DNA from: Mactra quadrangularis
Lineage: Eukaryota > Mollusca > Bivalvia > Venerida > Mactridae
Reading direction: 5' to 3'
Length of the DNA: 64,000 nt
NCBI GenBank assembly: GCA_025267735.1
Contig: CM046304.1
Coordinates: forward strand, 4,340,001-4,404,000
Below are positions 53,801 through 57,714 of this stretch, one piece after another. Both the position numbers and the translations under genes were made by a program. The notes beneath the pieces were generated by a model that searched no databases, had not been told where the DNA came from, and saw only the letters and a program-made list of their open reading frames with translations. Each line of letters opens with the position of its first letter. Within the stretch, counting starts at the first letter, position 1.

Positions 53801-55512
53801 ATTTAATCAAAGCCAAACTGTGCATAGCATAATATAATGGAACTGGCTACGTGTATTCTTTCAAGCTCGTAATCATCCAAGCTGACACGAGCAGTGCTGA
53901 TTTTCCGAAAATCTAACCTTCCTTGACACACGTTCATAAATCCAATTTATATCCAACCTTTTACAAATATCTCCATCAAACTGTCTGATAACACACTCCT
54001 ATTCAGTTAACATCCAATTATTTAAGCAGTATTTGCAATATTCCGCCGAAAACATCGAACTTAAATGCTTCATCATCGTGTGTATATAAAATGACACTCA
54101 CTAAGGGCAAGGTCGAATGTTTATTTCACGGCGCTTATTTTAAAGAATGATGTTTTACACACAAATAAAACTATGACAATTCGTATTTAGTTTTGGGTTC
54201 ATTTTTTTAAAATTAAGATTTGAATATTATTTGTTTGAAATTAGAATCAATTATCAATGAGATCTGTGTAAATAAAGGCTATTTTCGGCCTTTGCACTGG
54301 GGGGCGGATTTCAACAGCATGGCGTTTCTGACAGTAAAAAATAGTTCTATAAAAATATCTTTTCTAAGGATGTATTTTCAATGTTAGAATCGAAATAACT
54401 TACAGTTGTCTATATTTTATTGTCTAATAAAACATAGGCACTCGTTTGATGCGCTAATTAAATCACTCGTGCTAAAGCACTCGTGATTTAATCATACGCG
54501 CATCACAACTCGTGACTATGTTTTATTAGACAATAAAATATAGACAACTGTAAGTTATTTCTTAATTAAAAAACGATTAAGTCTTGCAATACTAAATGCA
54601 TGAAAGACCAGGAAGAAATGTGAGTAATGCTCATCTGTCCATAACATAAATGCAAAACCACAATTTTTGAAATCTATAAACTAATTTTGTTAAATCTCAA
54701 TAAACATTTAATCACAATTATAGAAATTATTCATTTTGTTCACAATGCAAACGAAAAATCATAAGATGTACAAGATATAACAGTTTTGTACAAGTGACAT
54801 AATAAATAATTTGTATGTCATATATTGGATATACAAACGACGGGAATTTATTAATTACAATTTACATACATGAAGAATATATACTAAATACAGTATTTTA
54901 TAAAATTCTAAAAGTTAAATATAGCCTGTTAGGCTACTATAGGACATTTTTACATTTAAACTAATGTAAACATGAATATATACTGAAATTCAGACAAAGG
55001 GCCTGGCAAAAACATGTCATTATATATAACTGTACCAAAATTATGAAAATATAAATTTTAGGCAAAAAATATGATTTTATATTAAATAAGACACACCTGT
55101 AATTTAGAGCTAAGTAACATAGGTGTGCATATTGACGTTCATTTCCTGAAAGTTTGCGTCAGGTGTTTTAAAACAAGCGGAAATCATGTTTAGAAATAAG
55201 ATCTGCAATCACAAATTAAAAGATTTAATGCCCAAGGGTAAAATATTTCAACAATTAAATTAAAGATAAAGATCAGTGGCTATTTCAAGTTATTTAAGGT
55301 CATTTGACAGTGCGTTTGAATAGCATACATAAATTCAAAATGGCGGACGTACTAGCGAAACCGGTGCGTGTAGTTTGAGGAAGTGCCAAGCGCTTGAATA
55401 AAATCAGTAATTAAAACAATTCACAGTAAACAAAATATAAACTTACGCTTTCAAACTGTTCTCTCAGATCATCGAGCTGATCCTGCTCCAACATAACCGA
55501 AGCTCTCGCCAT
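14668..55512 (-). CDS. PLS3-like: Plastin/fimbrin actin-bundling protein, complete, 12 coding exons
   Basis: Plastin cross-links actin filaments into tight parallel bundles in the cytoplasm, with calcium control through its EF-hands. Joining the exons (55447-55512, 31968-32135, 31285-31442, 29031-29126, 28121-28340, 26420-26605, 23125-23199, 20991-21198, 20063-20239, 19533-19744, 16674-16811, 14668-14838) gives 625 codons with all phases matching, i.e. 624 residues against 627-630 in vertebrate plastins. Domains: EF-hand 1 (loop [12 protein letters not shown], residues 24-35), EF-hand 2 (about 64-75, with G instead of an acid at loop position 1 and two extra residues before it), then four calponin-homology domains at roughly 119-236, 262-367, 390-500 and 512-621, forming two actin-binding modules. 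GLLWQII and ALVWQLM mark the ends of CH1 and CH3. The C-terminus is a few residues longer than in vertebrates. The vertebrate paralogues (PLS1/2/3) cannot be distinguished here. Confidence 0.97.
14825..14902 (-). repeat. Duplicated splice acceptor of plastin exon 12
   Basis: A 36-bp unit at 14825-14860 recurs at 14867-14902 (period 42). Each unit has a poly-T tract, CAG and GATAATTTTTCAAA on the minus strand. Splicing to the upstream acceptor (exon start 14880) would give DNFSNTKFC and then an in-frame TAA, truncating CH4. Confidence 0.85.
14903..15150 (+). repeat. Interspersed repeat, copy 1 (pairs with 19765-20035)
   Basis: Shares about 230 bases with 19765-20035: ATTACAAAGGGAAATAATCC, GTATGTTATCATTGTATGAA, CTGACAATAAATGGCAGAAA and GACACCGGACGC. 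Both copies lie in the same orientation, next to a plastin splice acceptor. Confidence 0.75.
15952..16234 (+). mobile_element. ~270-bp ATACCCCC repeat, copy 1
   Basis: Family hallmarks are ACAAGTAAATCTGTGAGCTA, a GTGAGCTAATGCTCAC hairpin, ATACCCCCG opposed by CGGGGGTAT at the far end, and a GGACGGACG/CACGCACG-rich stretch. No coding capacity; peptides that open across it recur in all copies only because the repeat does. Lies in plastin intron 11. Confidence 0.85.
16674..16811 (-). CDS. PLS3-like: Plastin exon 11 (CH4)
   Basis: 46 codons, residues 523-568 ([20 protein letters not shown] ... [10 protein letters not shown]), bounded by TTACAG and GTAAGA. It holds the conserved DG-x-x-x-LNLI helix of the fourth calponin-homology domain. 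Confidence 0.95.
16930..18180. other. Plastin intron 10, no gene seen
   Basis: Non-coding. Contains a fragment near 17027-17120 (CAGGGCTTGACA and CTTGTCCTG phrases) resembling one end of a CAGGG-type short element; no partner end was identified. Confidence 0.4.
18185..18279. mobile_element. 95-bp fold-back palindrome
   Basis: Two arms of about 45 bases are near-perfect reverse complements (AGTTAGATTATGTTTTCATT on the left) around a GC-rich centre, GGGGCTCCGCCCC. It would form a near-perfect hairpin in the plastin transcript or in single-stranded DNA. Confidence 0.9.
18641..19360 (+). mobile_element. CAAGAGCTGTC element with ~160-bp core monomers
   Basis: Starts ACAAGAGCTGTCAGAGGAGA ... GCTCGACTTA and ends GAGAGCTCTAC ... 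TTAAGTCGAGCTT, so the ends are inverted. Inside, the anchor TTGTCACA-GAGATGTGG occurs at 18685, 18838, 18998 and 19161 (spacings 153, 160, 163). Non-autonomous elements with ~160-bp core repeats are known in bivalves (pearl-type, and the BIV160 satellite); whether this one is homologous is inference. Confidence 0.75.
19533..19744 (-). CDS. PLS3-like: Plastin exon 10 (CH3 end, CH4 start)
   Basis: 212 bases, residues 452-522 ([20 protein letters not shown] ... [11 protein letters not shown]). Starts in phase 1 after TTTTCAG and ends before GTAAGT. It carries the strongly conserved [15 protein letters not shown] segment. Confidence 0.96.
19765..20035 (+). repeat. Interspersed repeat, copy 2
   Basis: Counterpart of 14903-15150; fills most of plastin intron 9 (318 bases), immediately beyond the exon 10 acceptor. 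Ends in a GACACCGGACGCCCGCCCGA stretch. Confidence 0.75.
20063..20239 (-). CDS. PLS3-like: Plastin exon 9 (CH3)
   Basis: 177 bases, residues 393-451 ([20 protein letters not shown] ... KMNEVFEKI), split codons at both ends (phase 1 and phase 1). Holds the first helix and the DG-L-I-L-F-Q-L motif of the third calponin-homology domain. Too many short introns and frames surround it for a simple frame scan to show it. Confidence 0.95.
20314..20535 (+). repeat. Fragment of the 34835-35195 element
   Basis: About 200 bases match 34975-35200 at roughly 90 percent (AACAAGAAAGATATTAGATG, AATTCAATGATAAAATCCGA). The right end is degraded and the left terminus is missing. Confidence 0.75.
20740..20960 (-). 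mobile_element. tRNA-headed SINE, family S1
   Basis: On the minus strand the head reads CGTGGCGTAGTGGATAGCAT (box A) and GGTTGGAAACCC (degraded box B, normally GGGTTCAAGCC), followed by a ~130-bp body and a TGAATGCGACGTTA tail with poly-A. Other copies: 27583-27805 and 39086-39315. It lies in plastin intron 8. Confidence 0.85.
20991..21198 (-). CDS. PLS3-like: Plastin exon 8 (CH2 end, inter-module linker)
   Basis: 208 bases, residues 324-392 plus one base ([20 protein letters not shown] ... IEETREEK). Includes [20 protein letters not shown], a signature of plastin CH2. Confidence 0.97.
21877..22142 (+). mobile_element. ~270-bp ATACCCCC repeat, copy 2
   Basis: Nearly identical to the copy at 15952, with a shorter GGAC tract (GGACGGACGGACGGAC). 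In plastin intron 7. Confidence 0.85.
22462..22895 (+). mobile_element. Relative of the CAAGAGCTGTC element
   Basis: Begins ACAAGAGCTGTCCGTAAGAT ... GCTCGAC and holds two core units anchored on TCCAAGTTTGAG at 22624 and 22788 (164 bp apart). The far end has CAACGCCAACGG-type sequence. Core sequence differs from the 18641 element, so this is a separate subfamily with the same architecture. Confidence 0.65.
23125..23199 (-). CDS. PLS3-like: Plastin exon 7 (CH2)
   Basis: 25 codons, residues 299-323 ([20 protein letters not shown] then LGPLN), phase 0 at both ends, bounded by TTGCAG and GTAAGT. Confidence 0.95.
23745..24010 (-). mobile_element. tRNA-headed SINE, family S2
   Basis: Minus-strand copy of the S2 family: head AGCTCAGTCGGTAGCACAC, body GAATGGCTATTC-type, and tail GGAACAGTGAGTA. 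Same family as 28548-28855. Confidence 0.75.
24139..24290. mobile_element. Fold-back short element (GGGGCC ... ATATTATCAAG)
   Basis: Ends are imperfect inverted repeats of about 45 bases (TTATCAAGCATCTTACGACT against its counterpart near 24245-24290). A second copy lies at 34018-34125 and a half copy at 41234-41275. Confidence 0.75.
24300..25500. other. Plastin intron 6, no gene seen
   Basis: Non-coding. A fragment of the S3 SINE head (TTGGTAGTGCACCGGAATTT) is visible near 24930-25015. The rest is unannotated unique sequence. Confidence 0.5.
25552..25788. mobile_element. CAGGG-ended short element, 237 bp
   Basis: Ends are CAGGGTTTGAC and ATCAAACCCTG. The flanks CTATTC and CTACTC form an imperfect 6-bp direct repeat. 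No coding capacity. In plastin intron 6. Confidence 0.6.
26420..26605 (-). CDS. PLS3-like: Plastin exon 6 (CH1-CH2 linker and CH2 start)
   Basis: 62 codons, residues 237-298 ([20 protein letters not shown] ... ISNFSSDIK), phase 0 at both ends. Contains the [19 protein letters not shown] helix that opens CH2. Confidence 0.97.
26606..27580. other. Plastin intron 5, left part, no gene seen
   Basis: AT-rich non-coding sequence without recognisable repeats on inspection. Confidence 0.4.
27583..27805 (+). mobile_element. tRNA-headed SINE, family S1
   Basis: Head CGTGGCGTAGTGGTTAGCAT (box A) and GGTTTGAGCCC (box B), then body GTGTCCAGGAAACCTATAGT and the tail TTGAACAGACGTTAAAAAAA. Internal RNA polymerase III promoter boxes are intact. 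Confidence 0.88.
27858..28068 (+). mobile_element. tRNA-derived SINE with a Leu/Ser-like head (S4)
   Basis: Head GTGTGGCCGAGCAGTTACGA, then a variable part, GTTCGTTTAAATCC (box B-like), CTTGAGCAAGAAACTTTATC and ACTAGCTCAGTA. A partial minus copy lies at about 46105-46235. The head does not close into a full functional tRNA. Confidence 0.65.
28121..28340 (-). CDS. PLS3-like: Plastin exon 5 (CH1)
   Basis: 220 bases, residues 163-236 ([20 protein letters not shown] ... [11 protein letters not shown]). Begins by completing Cys163. Four extra residues sit after INK compared with vertebrate plastin; the actin-binding segment is otherwise highly conserved. Confidence 0.97.
28548..28855 (+). mobile_element. 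tRNA-headed SINE, family S2, best copy
   Basis: Head CTAGCTTGGTTGGTAGCACA (box A) and GGGTTCGAGTCCTGG (box B), then body CCATTCTCCCTCCTACCAAT, GGTTAACAGCTAAATCCAGA and tail ACAGCGTTAAACCCAACAA. In plastin intron 4. Confidence 0.88.
29031..29126 (-). CDS. PLS3-like: Plastin exon 4 (CH1)
   Basis: 96 bases, residues 132-162 with split codons for Arg131 and Cys163 ([20 protein letters not shown] ... KVKDGVLL). Bounded by TTTCAG and GTAGGT. Confidence 0.95.
29984..30436. mobile_element. Possible short element with AGGGC ends
   Basis: Starts AGGGCAGCTGCGAGTATCCG and ends GACGATCCACAGCCCT. Internal TCGATTCG-type motifs resemble those at 51925-52310 and 63444-63560. Termini match only in AGGGC, so the boundaries are uncertain. 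Confidence 0.35.
30493..30906. mobile_element. CAGGG-ended element with 5-bp TSD, copy 1
   Basis: Ends are CAGGTCTCTTTCAG and CTGAAAAAGCCCTG, with the internal phrase GGCCCCTGCCCAAATTGGGA. TGTGC flanks both sides directly. In plastin intron 3; orientation opposite to the copies at 37548 and 47049. Confidence 0.85.
31285..31442 (-). CDS. PLS3-like: Plastin exon 3 (EF-hand to CH1 linker)
   Basis: 158 bases, residues 79-130 plus two bases ([20 protein letters not shown] ... [11 protein letters not shown]). The middle is the variable linker, and the end is the first helix of CH1. Confidence 0.93.
31968..32135 (-). CDS. PLS3-like: Plastin exon 2 (two EF-hands)
   Basis: 56 codons, residues 23-78 ([20 protein letters not shown] ... 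KLSMEEFKN), phase 0 at both ends. The first calcium loop, [12 protein letters not shown], is canonical. The second ([12 protein letters not shown]) lacks the acidic residue at position 1. Confidence 0.97.
32173..32443 (+). mobile_element. ~270-bp ATACCCCC repeat, copy 3
   Basis: Same family as 15952. It starts 38 bases upstream (in transcript sense) of plastin exon 2, next to its splice acceptor. Confidence 0.85.
32720..32865 (-). mobile_element. Single unit of the repeat dimerised at 9253-9465
   Basis: Reverse complement matches the left half of the dimer (GACTAAAAAC, AAACGATCGTGTATTTGTTT, AATGGCCGAGGAGGTCCGA). Confidence 0.65.
32994..33272 (+). mobile_element. ~270-bp ATACCCCC repeat, copy 4
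   Basis: Same family; carries an expanded (GGAC)n tract at about 33192-33214 followed by GCACGCAC. Only about 550 bases from copy 3 and in the same orientation. Confidence 0.85.
33371..33842. mobile_element. Possible hAT-like element (GGCGTAGC ends)
   Basis: Left end ACTGGCGCGTAGCTACC and right end GCTACGCCACTG are imperfect inverted repeats of the CAGTGGCGTAGC type common in hAT elements. Interior has GGGGG-rich stretches and no transposase. Confidence 0.45.
34018..34125. mobile_element. Fold-back short element, second copy
   Basis: GGGGCCCATATTATCAAGCG at the left and TTAATATGCTGCCC at the right; same family as 24139-24290, somewhat degraded. Confidence 0.65.
34456..35280. mobile_element. 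Tc1/mariner-like short element with a nested insertion
   Basis: Ends CAGTGCCCAACGAAAG and its counterpart GGGTACTG (35273-35280) are imperfect ~25-bp inverted repeats flanked by TA on both sides. The internal sequence aligns with the 373-bp copy at 40297-40669. The extra ~460 bases are an inserted segment bounded by TAGGCT repeats, which includes the element at 34835-35195. Confidence 0.75.
34835..35195. mobile_element. Harbinger-like short element nested in 34456-35280
   Basis: Perfect 12-bp terminal match GGGACTTTAGTC, extending with small gaps to about 24 bases on both ends, flanked on each side by TAA as expected for a 3-bp target duplication. Non-coding. A truncated relative lies at 20314-20535. 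Confidence 0.8.
35552..35903. mobile_element. Short element with CAGTG/CACTG ends
   Basis: Left end CAGTGGTTTTTTTTTCAGG and right end GTGAAAATAAACACTG are imperfect inverted repeats. The interior has TTCCCC- and AAATTGGG-type motifs resembling the CAGGG family. No convincing target duplication. Confidence 0.55.
36084..36711. mobile_element. 628-bp hAT-like element with 15-bp perfect ends
   Basis: Left end CAGTGTTTTCTCCAG and right end CTGGAGAAAACACTG are perfect reverse complements. GGAAAC stands directly outside both ends, a 6-bp direct repeat. No transposase. In plastin intron 1. Confidence 0.88.
36720..37540. other. Plastin intron 1 section, no gene seen
   Basis: Non-coding AT-rich sequence with no clear repeat. 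Confidence 0.4.
37548..37953. mobile_element. CAGGG-ended element with 5-bp TSD, copy 2
   Basis: Ends CAGGGCTTTTTCAG and CTGAAAAAACCCTG; ATTAA directly flanks both sides. Aligns along its length with the copies at 30493 and 47049. Confidence 0.9.
37997..38077. mobile_element. ~80-bp fold-back element, copy 1
   Basis: CGAGGGTTGCCTGCAAGACT pairs with AGTCTTTAGGGCAACCCTCG; a second copy is at 43442-43522. Confidence 0.8.
38171..38443. mobile_element. Short element with AGGGCTCCACATTAA ends
   Basis: Left AGGCTCCACATTAA and right TTAATGTGGAGCCCTG are inverted repeats (one base lost on the left). Interior GGGCAAGTAAA phrases recur in degraded form at 29745-29935. hAT-like by termini. Confidence 0.7.
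38465..38641. mobile_element. pogo/Tigger-like short element, 177 bp
   Basis: Left CAGTATAACCTCTCTTGAAC and right CTGCAGAGGTTATACTG are inverted repeats of the type seen in pogo-like elements; TA precedes the left end. Non-coding. Confidence 0.65.
39086..39315 (+). mobile_element. tRNA-headed SINE, family S1
   Basis: Head CGTGGTGTAGTGGTTAGCAT (box A) and GGGTTCAAGCCC (box B), body as in 27583, tail GAATACGACGTTAAAAACCA. Both polymerase III boxes are close to consensus. Confidence 0.88.
39577..39770. mobile_element. Degraded ATTTAAAT fold-back copies
   Basis: Contains ATACTCACTATGTAGTA twice and AAATCAGGGGGTTAAT, parts of the fold-back family at 43230-43392. Confidence 0.45.
40297..40669. 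mobile_element. Tc1/mariner-like short element, 373 bp
   Basis: Left CAGCACCCACCAAAAGTTTG and right CAAACTTTTGATGGGTACTG are inverted repeats flanked on both sides by TA. Non-coding; the uninterrupted relative of 34456-35280. Confidence 0.88.
40700..41970. other. Plastin intron 1 section, no gene seen
   Basis: Non-coding, with poly-C (about 41548-41562) and poly-G (about 41724-41748) tracts, and a half copy of the 24139-type fold-back at 41234. Confidence 0.45.
41978..42105. mobile_element. ATTTAAAT fold-back family, degraded copy
   Basis: The left arm is clear (GTCAATGGCTTATACATTAA ... CTGATTTAAATACTCACTAC); the right arm is reduced to a short AAATCAGTG trace. Confidence 0.55.
42205..42492 (-). 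mobile_element. tRNA-headed SINE, family S3
   Basis: On the minus strand the head reads GCGCAGTTGGTAGCA, then GGAGGAAATACCC, body GGTAATAGACAAGGGTCCAG and tail TTGTGTTGACACAGCATTAA. Other copies: 49150-49345, 56274-56495; 3' pieces at 44117-44240 and 46285-46432. Confidence 0.75.
43230..43392. mobile_element. ATTTAAAT fold-back family, best copy
   Basis: Left arm CTGTCAATGGCTCATACATT-AACCC ... TTTAAATAC and right arm GTATTTAAATCAGTGGGGTT-AATGTAT ... CACTGACAG are near reverse complements over about 42 bases. Confidence 0.8.
43442..43522. mobile_element. ~80-bp fold-back element, copy 2
   Basis: GGGTTGCCGGCAAGACTGTA pairs with GAGTCTTGCAGGCAAC; same family as 37997-38077. Confidence 0.75.
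43814..44057 (+). mobile_element. ~270-bp ATACCCCC repeat, copy 5, hairpin missing
   Basis: Same family as 15952, but the 22-base hairpin segment present in the other four copies (TGTGAGCTAATGCTCACTAG and two more bases) is replaced by AAG. Confidence 0.85.
45075..45250 (+). mobile_element. tRNA-headed SINE, family S2, 5' part
   Basis: Head GCTAGCTCGGTAGGTAGCAT and GGTTTGATTCCTGGC, then the S2 body up to CAGTTGCTGAC, where similarity ends. Confidence 0.75.
45859..45907 (+). ncRNA. Hammerhead-ribozyme-like motif
   Basis: The conserved core CTGATGA (45870-45876) is followed by a 3-bp GCC/GGC stem II with a GAAA loop (45878-45887), then GAAAC (45888-45892) and GTC (45893-45895), the usual cleavage triplet. 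An AATAAA-like signal follows at 45902. Stem I is weak (G-C pair, then mismatches) and stem III is minimal, as in the small type-I hammerheads of Penelope-like elements and retrozymes. Likely the 3' end of a dead retroelement copy; activity is uncertain. Confidence 0.55.
46755..47035 (+). mobile_element. tRNA-headed SINE, family S2, diverged
   Basis: GTCGGTAGCACACTAGTCTA and GTTTCGATTCAGG, body ACCATTCTCCCTTCTACCAC, AACAGCTAAATTCAGAG and tail ATATGACCAATACAATGAG. It ends just before the CAGGG element at 47049. Confidence 0.7.
47049..47427. mobile_element. CAGGG-ended element with 5-bp TSD, copy 3
   Basis: Ends CAGGGCTTTTTCAG and CTGAAAATGACCTG; CTCCC directly flanks both sides. Same internal sequence as 37548-37953. 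Confidence 0.9.
47945..48062. mobile_element. ATTTAAAT fold-back family copy
   Basis: TTAGTGACTCATACATTG ... GATTTAAAT on the left, ATATTTAAACCAGTGG ... CATCACTGACAGTT on the right. Confidence 0.65.
48264..48608 (+). repeat. 61-bp minisatellite, five units
   Basis: The anchor CTCAATACAATGGCTGTATT recurs at 48301, 48362, 48423, 48484 and 48545, a constant 61-base spacing with high identity. An open frame through it is a by-product, since 61 is not a multiple of three. Confidence 0.93.
49150..49345 (+). mobile_element. tRNA-headed SINE, family S3
   Basis: CAGTTGGTAGTGCACCAGGA, GGTTTGAATCTCACC, TTCCTCCGTAAAAAAGTATA and GGAGAAGTTTCTGGCC. The 3' part is shortened. Confidence 0.7.
49350..50060. 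other. Plastin intron 1 section, no gene seen
   Basis: Non-coding sequence with no clear repeat. Confidence 0.4.
50067..50262. mobile_element. ATTTAAAT fold-back family copy
   Basis: GTCAGTGACCCATACATTTA-CCCC ... GATTTAAATACTCACCACTG and CATTTAAATCAGTGGGGTTA. Confidence 0.7.
51037..51257. mobile_element. Harbinger-like short element, 221 bp
   Basis: Left GGCCACAACAAGTTGATCAT and right ATGATCAACTTGTTGTGGCC are perfect reverse complements, extending imperfectly to about 35 bases; TAA flanks both ends. Same termini as 3181-5070. Confidence 0.9.
51275..51410. mobile_element. ATTTAAAT fold-back family copy
   Basis: AACTGTCCATGGTTCATACA-TTAACCC and GAGTATTTAAATCAGCAAGG-CTAATAAATG. Confidence 0.65.
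51736..51878. mobile_element. ATTTAAAT fold-back family copy
   Basis: GTGCATACATTGACCCTGCT-TATTTAAATAC on the left and CACTTAAATCAGCAGGGTTA-ACATATGAGCC on the right. Confidence 0.7.
51925..52306. mobile_element. ATCGAT-rich short element
   Basis: Starts AGGGTGGTCATCGG and ends AATAACAGCCCT, with many ATCGATA motifs on both sides arranged inversely. hAT-like ends (AGGG/CCCT); similar motif-rich sequence lies at 21250-21620 and 63444-63560. Confidence 0.5.
52310..53400. other. Plastin intron 1 section, no gene seen
   Basis: AT-rich non-coding sequence. Confidence 0.4.
53679..53738 (-). CDS. Candidate alternative first exon of plastin
   Basis: In minus-strand sense an ATG at 53738 opens 20 codons, [20 protein letters not shown], ending exactly at a GTAGGT donor in phase 0. 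That is the phase needed to join exon 2 (LDADGNGY). The frame is open upstream to a TGA. Two short upstream ATG frames precede it. It lies 1.7 kb inside intron 1 from the main first exon. It would replace the EF-hand 1 entering helix (DLREQFES). Only the phase, donor and helix-like composition support it. Confidence 0.25.
54392..54561. mobile_element. 170-bp fold-back palindrome
   Basis: Arms of about 80 bases, near-perfect reverse complements (outer GAAATAACTTACAGTTGTCT), centre CACTCGTGCTAAAGCACTCG. Confidence 0.92.
54600..55320. other. Plastin intron 1, 5' end, no gene seen
   Basis: Non-coding AT-rich sequence. Confidence 0.4.
55336..55350 (+). promoter_or_regulatory. YY1-like AAAATGGCGGAC motif
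   Basis: AAAATGGCGGAC fits the YY1 pattern seen near many animal transcription starts. It lies 97 bases inside plastin intron 1. An ATG within it opens only 12 codons on the plus strand. Confidence 0.35.
55447..55512 (-). CDS. PLS3-like: Plastin exon 1 (start codon)
   Basis: 22 codons ([22 protein letters not shown]), then GTAAGT. This ATG is chosen because the exon aligns with the plastin N-terminus (the entering helix of EF-hand 1) and joins exon 2 in frame. Confidence 0.92.
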
Positions 55513-55560
55513 TTTTGCAAGTAAACGCTGTACCGAAGTTTACACTGCAAGGGTGGGACA

Positions 55561-55667
55561 GTCACGTGACAACTAAGGTAGGATTCCTCCAAATTTACAT
55601 TTGATTGGCAAGTGCGCGTGACGTAACAAATTAAACCTTCCAAATATGGTCATGATTACTATCCAAT
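55561..55667 (-). promoter_or_regulatory. Plastin promoter motifs: E-box, CCAAT x2, CArG box
   Basis: Upstream of the plastin ATG lie GTCACGTGAC (55561-55570, palindromic E-box), an inverted CCAAT (ATTGG, 55604-55608), CCAAATATGG (55640-55649, a perfect CC(A/T)6GG CArG box) and CCAAT (55663-55667). CArG boxes bind SRF, a known regulator of many actin-cytoskeleton genes. Function here is inferred from motif and position. Confidence 0.5.
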
Positions 55668-56273
55668 CAGTGTAAACAATATCTAGGGCAAGATGAATCA
55701 ATTGTGAATGAGTCAATTTATGAAAAAATATCATGATTTAATATGACCATAATTTGACGTTATTTTTTTGTATTAGTGTCTGTTTTTGGTATCGTTTGTT
55801 TTCAGATGTAAAGGTTCAGTTGATGACAAACCTGACTAGTTACAATGTCAACAGAAACTATAATCAAAGCACTGAAGGTCCCGAGAAACAATTGACAAAT
55901 TTTGTAAGCGACTACAGCGACAGTTTTTATATAGAACACACACGTTAATAGATATATAAATTATATATGATTATATAGTTATATACCTTGCTTACTTTTG
56001 CTGTGCAAATAATTTGGAGATATGTCCAGTGTTATAAAATATATATTGAACAGATTTGACCTTAATTTTGACTGATCAAATGAAATTAACATTGCAAATT
56101 TGCAAAATTAGTAATTTTTGTTTCTCGAAATTCAATTCCTTTTTCTAAAAAATGGCAGCTGAACATGCATCCAGTGGAAATCTATGGATTGTATGACATA
56201 CATAATAAAAGAAATTCAAAAATTATAATATATACATCAGAATTTAAGAGTGATGTTGTTTTGTGTTTTTTTA

Positions 56274-56495
56274 AACCCGGGTCGGTGGTGCAGTTGGTAG
56301 CACATCATGATTGGAATTTCGTGTCGGGAAGGGATATTGATGTCAAATTTCCTCCATTAATAAGATATATGGGGAAGTTTCCGGCCTTGTGGATGGGTAG
56401 ATGAGTACTGGTTTTAGACAAGGTTCCAGGAAAGTTAGGTTAAATAAGGTGCGCTGGGCGCCGTAAAATGACCTATACTTTGTTGCCATAATCCC
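56274..56495 (+). mobile_element. tRNA-headed SINE, family S3, best copy
   Basis: Head GGTCGGTGGTGCAGTTGGTA, body TTTCCTCCATTAATAAGATA and TCCGGCCTTGTGGATGGGTA, and tail TGACCTATACTTTGTTGCC. In the plastin-ACTL6A intergenic region. Confidence 0.82.
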
Positions 56496-56821
56496 CCTCC
56501 CCCCCAAAAAAAATACAAACATTATTTTTGGGAAACCATATTTAAGCTGATTAAGAAACTTGATTAAAATGTTATCTTGAAAAAAATAGAGGGTTTATAG
56601 TGTGTAATGAATATCCACTGAAGTAACGTATAGACAAATGCGTGCAATACTAATTCTCTCAACACGTACGTTGTCATGGAAGTTCGAGAGTATGCAAAAC
56701 TTGGCAAAATGTTTAATAGCGAGCTCGAAGAGCGAGCTTTACGGTAACGCGAATATGTTTCTATGCAGTATCGCATTTTGACAATGTACCGGAAGTTGAT
56801 TTTTGAACCCGCCCTGCGCAT

Positions 56822-56925
56822 CCGGAAGAGACAATCTCTCATACAGAGTTGTCGATCCTTATAGTGATCTATATAGAGATCATTGTAAAGATCGACAACT
56901 CTGTATGAGAGATTGCCGGAAGAGA
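56822..56925. mobile_element. 84-bp fold-back with a perfect 10-bp target duplication
   Basis: Palindrome 56832-56915 (outer arm CAATCTCTCATACAGAGTTG) is directly flanked by CCGGAAGAGA on both sides (56822-56831 and 56916-56925). A 9-11-bp duplication is typical of Mutator-like and some foldback elements. Confidence 0.9.
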
Positions 56926-56932
56926 GTCAACG

Positions 56933-57043
56933 CGGTACCGTTAAGTTACGGAAACGTGCTTGTTTTATCATAAACGTCTCTTAGCGACGTCATAAACGGT
57001 GTTTATGATAAAACCAGCACGTTTCCGTAACTTAACGGTACCG
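56933..57043. mobile_element. 111-bp fold-back palindrome
   Basis: Arms of about 48 bases starting CGGTACCGTTAAGTTACGGA, near-perfect reverse complements, centre with GACGTC/TAGCGACGT. Starts 8 bases after the previous element's flank. No target duplication seen. Confidence 0.88.
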
Positions 57044-57689
57044 GGCATTGTTTAAAGAGGTAAAAAATATATCTATCTTAAAAAATGAATGTTTTATTGC
57101 GTTTTTTCATCTATTCAAAAGATAAATAATAATGTACAATACATTTCTTTCAGAATTGAAATATGATTCTGACATAAAAGAATGAGATGTTGTCAGATTT
57201 TTCTGAATACAATAAATTACGCAGTTATCTCCCCTAGCTTATTCAATTAATAGGCCCTCGAATAAATATATCACTGAAGCAGCTACAATAAGGCCATGTT
57301 TACAAGCGTAGATCTGCAAGTTCATAAAAAGTGACATTTTTAAAAGTACCAAAAAAAACCCAATAGAAACAGTCAAAATAGTTGGTTACGTCTCCGCATA
57401 TAAGTTTGGATTCGTCGAGCTCGCTTTGAGGCTTTGCCTTAGTCATATTATACATATCCCAGATTCCGTATTTTGTATGAAGTAATATTTACGTAGTGAG
57501 AATATTAGACCAATTAAGTAACAAGTGGCAAGTTTATTAATTTTTTAAGAAATCAACGAACAATAACTCTGTAAGAATTCGGGAATGGCGATACCGTTTT
57601 AAACTCAGTTTTATACTGAACCAAACCGGAAATAGTATCTAGCCGGTAAATTTCTTTGTTTTGTGGACGCATTATTTCAAGTTTCCAAG

Positions 57690-57714
57690 ATGAGTGGGGG
57701 CGTTTATGGCGGAG
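57690..57714 (+). CDS. ACTL6A: ACTL6A exon 1
   Basis: ATG plus seven codons and one base (MSGGVYGG then split Asp), donor GTAAGT. The peptide is identical to the family start. Confidence 0.93.
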
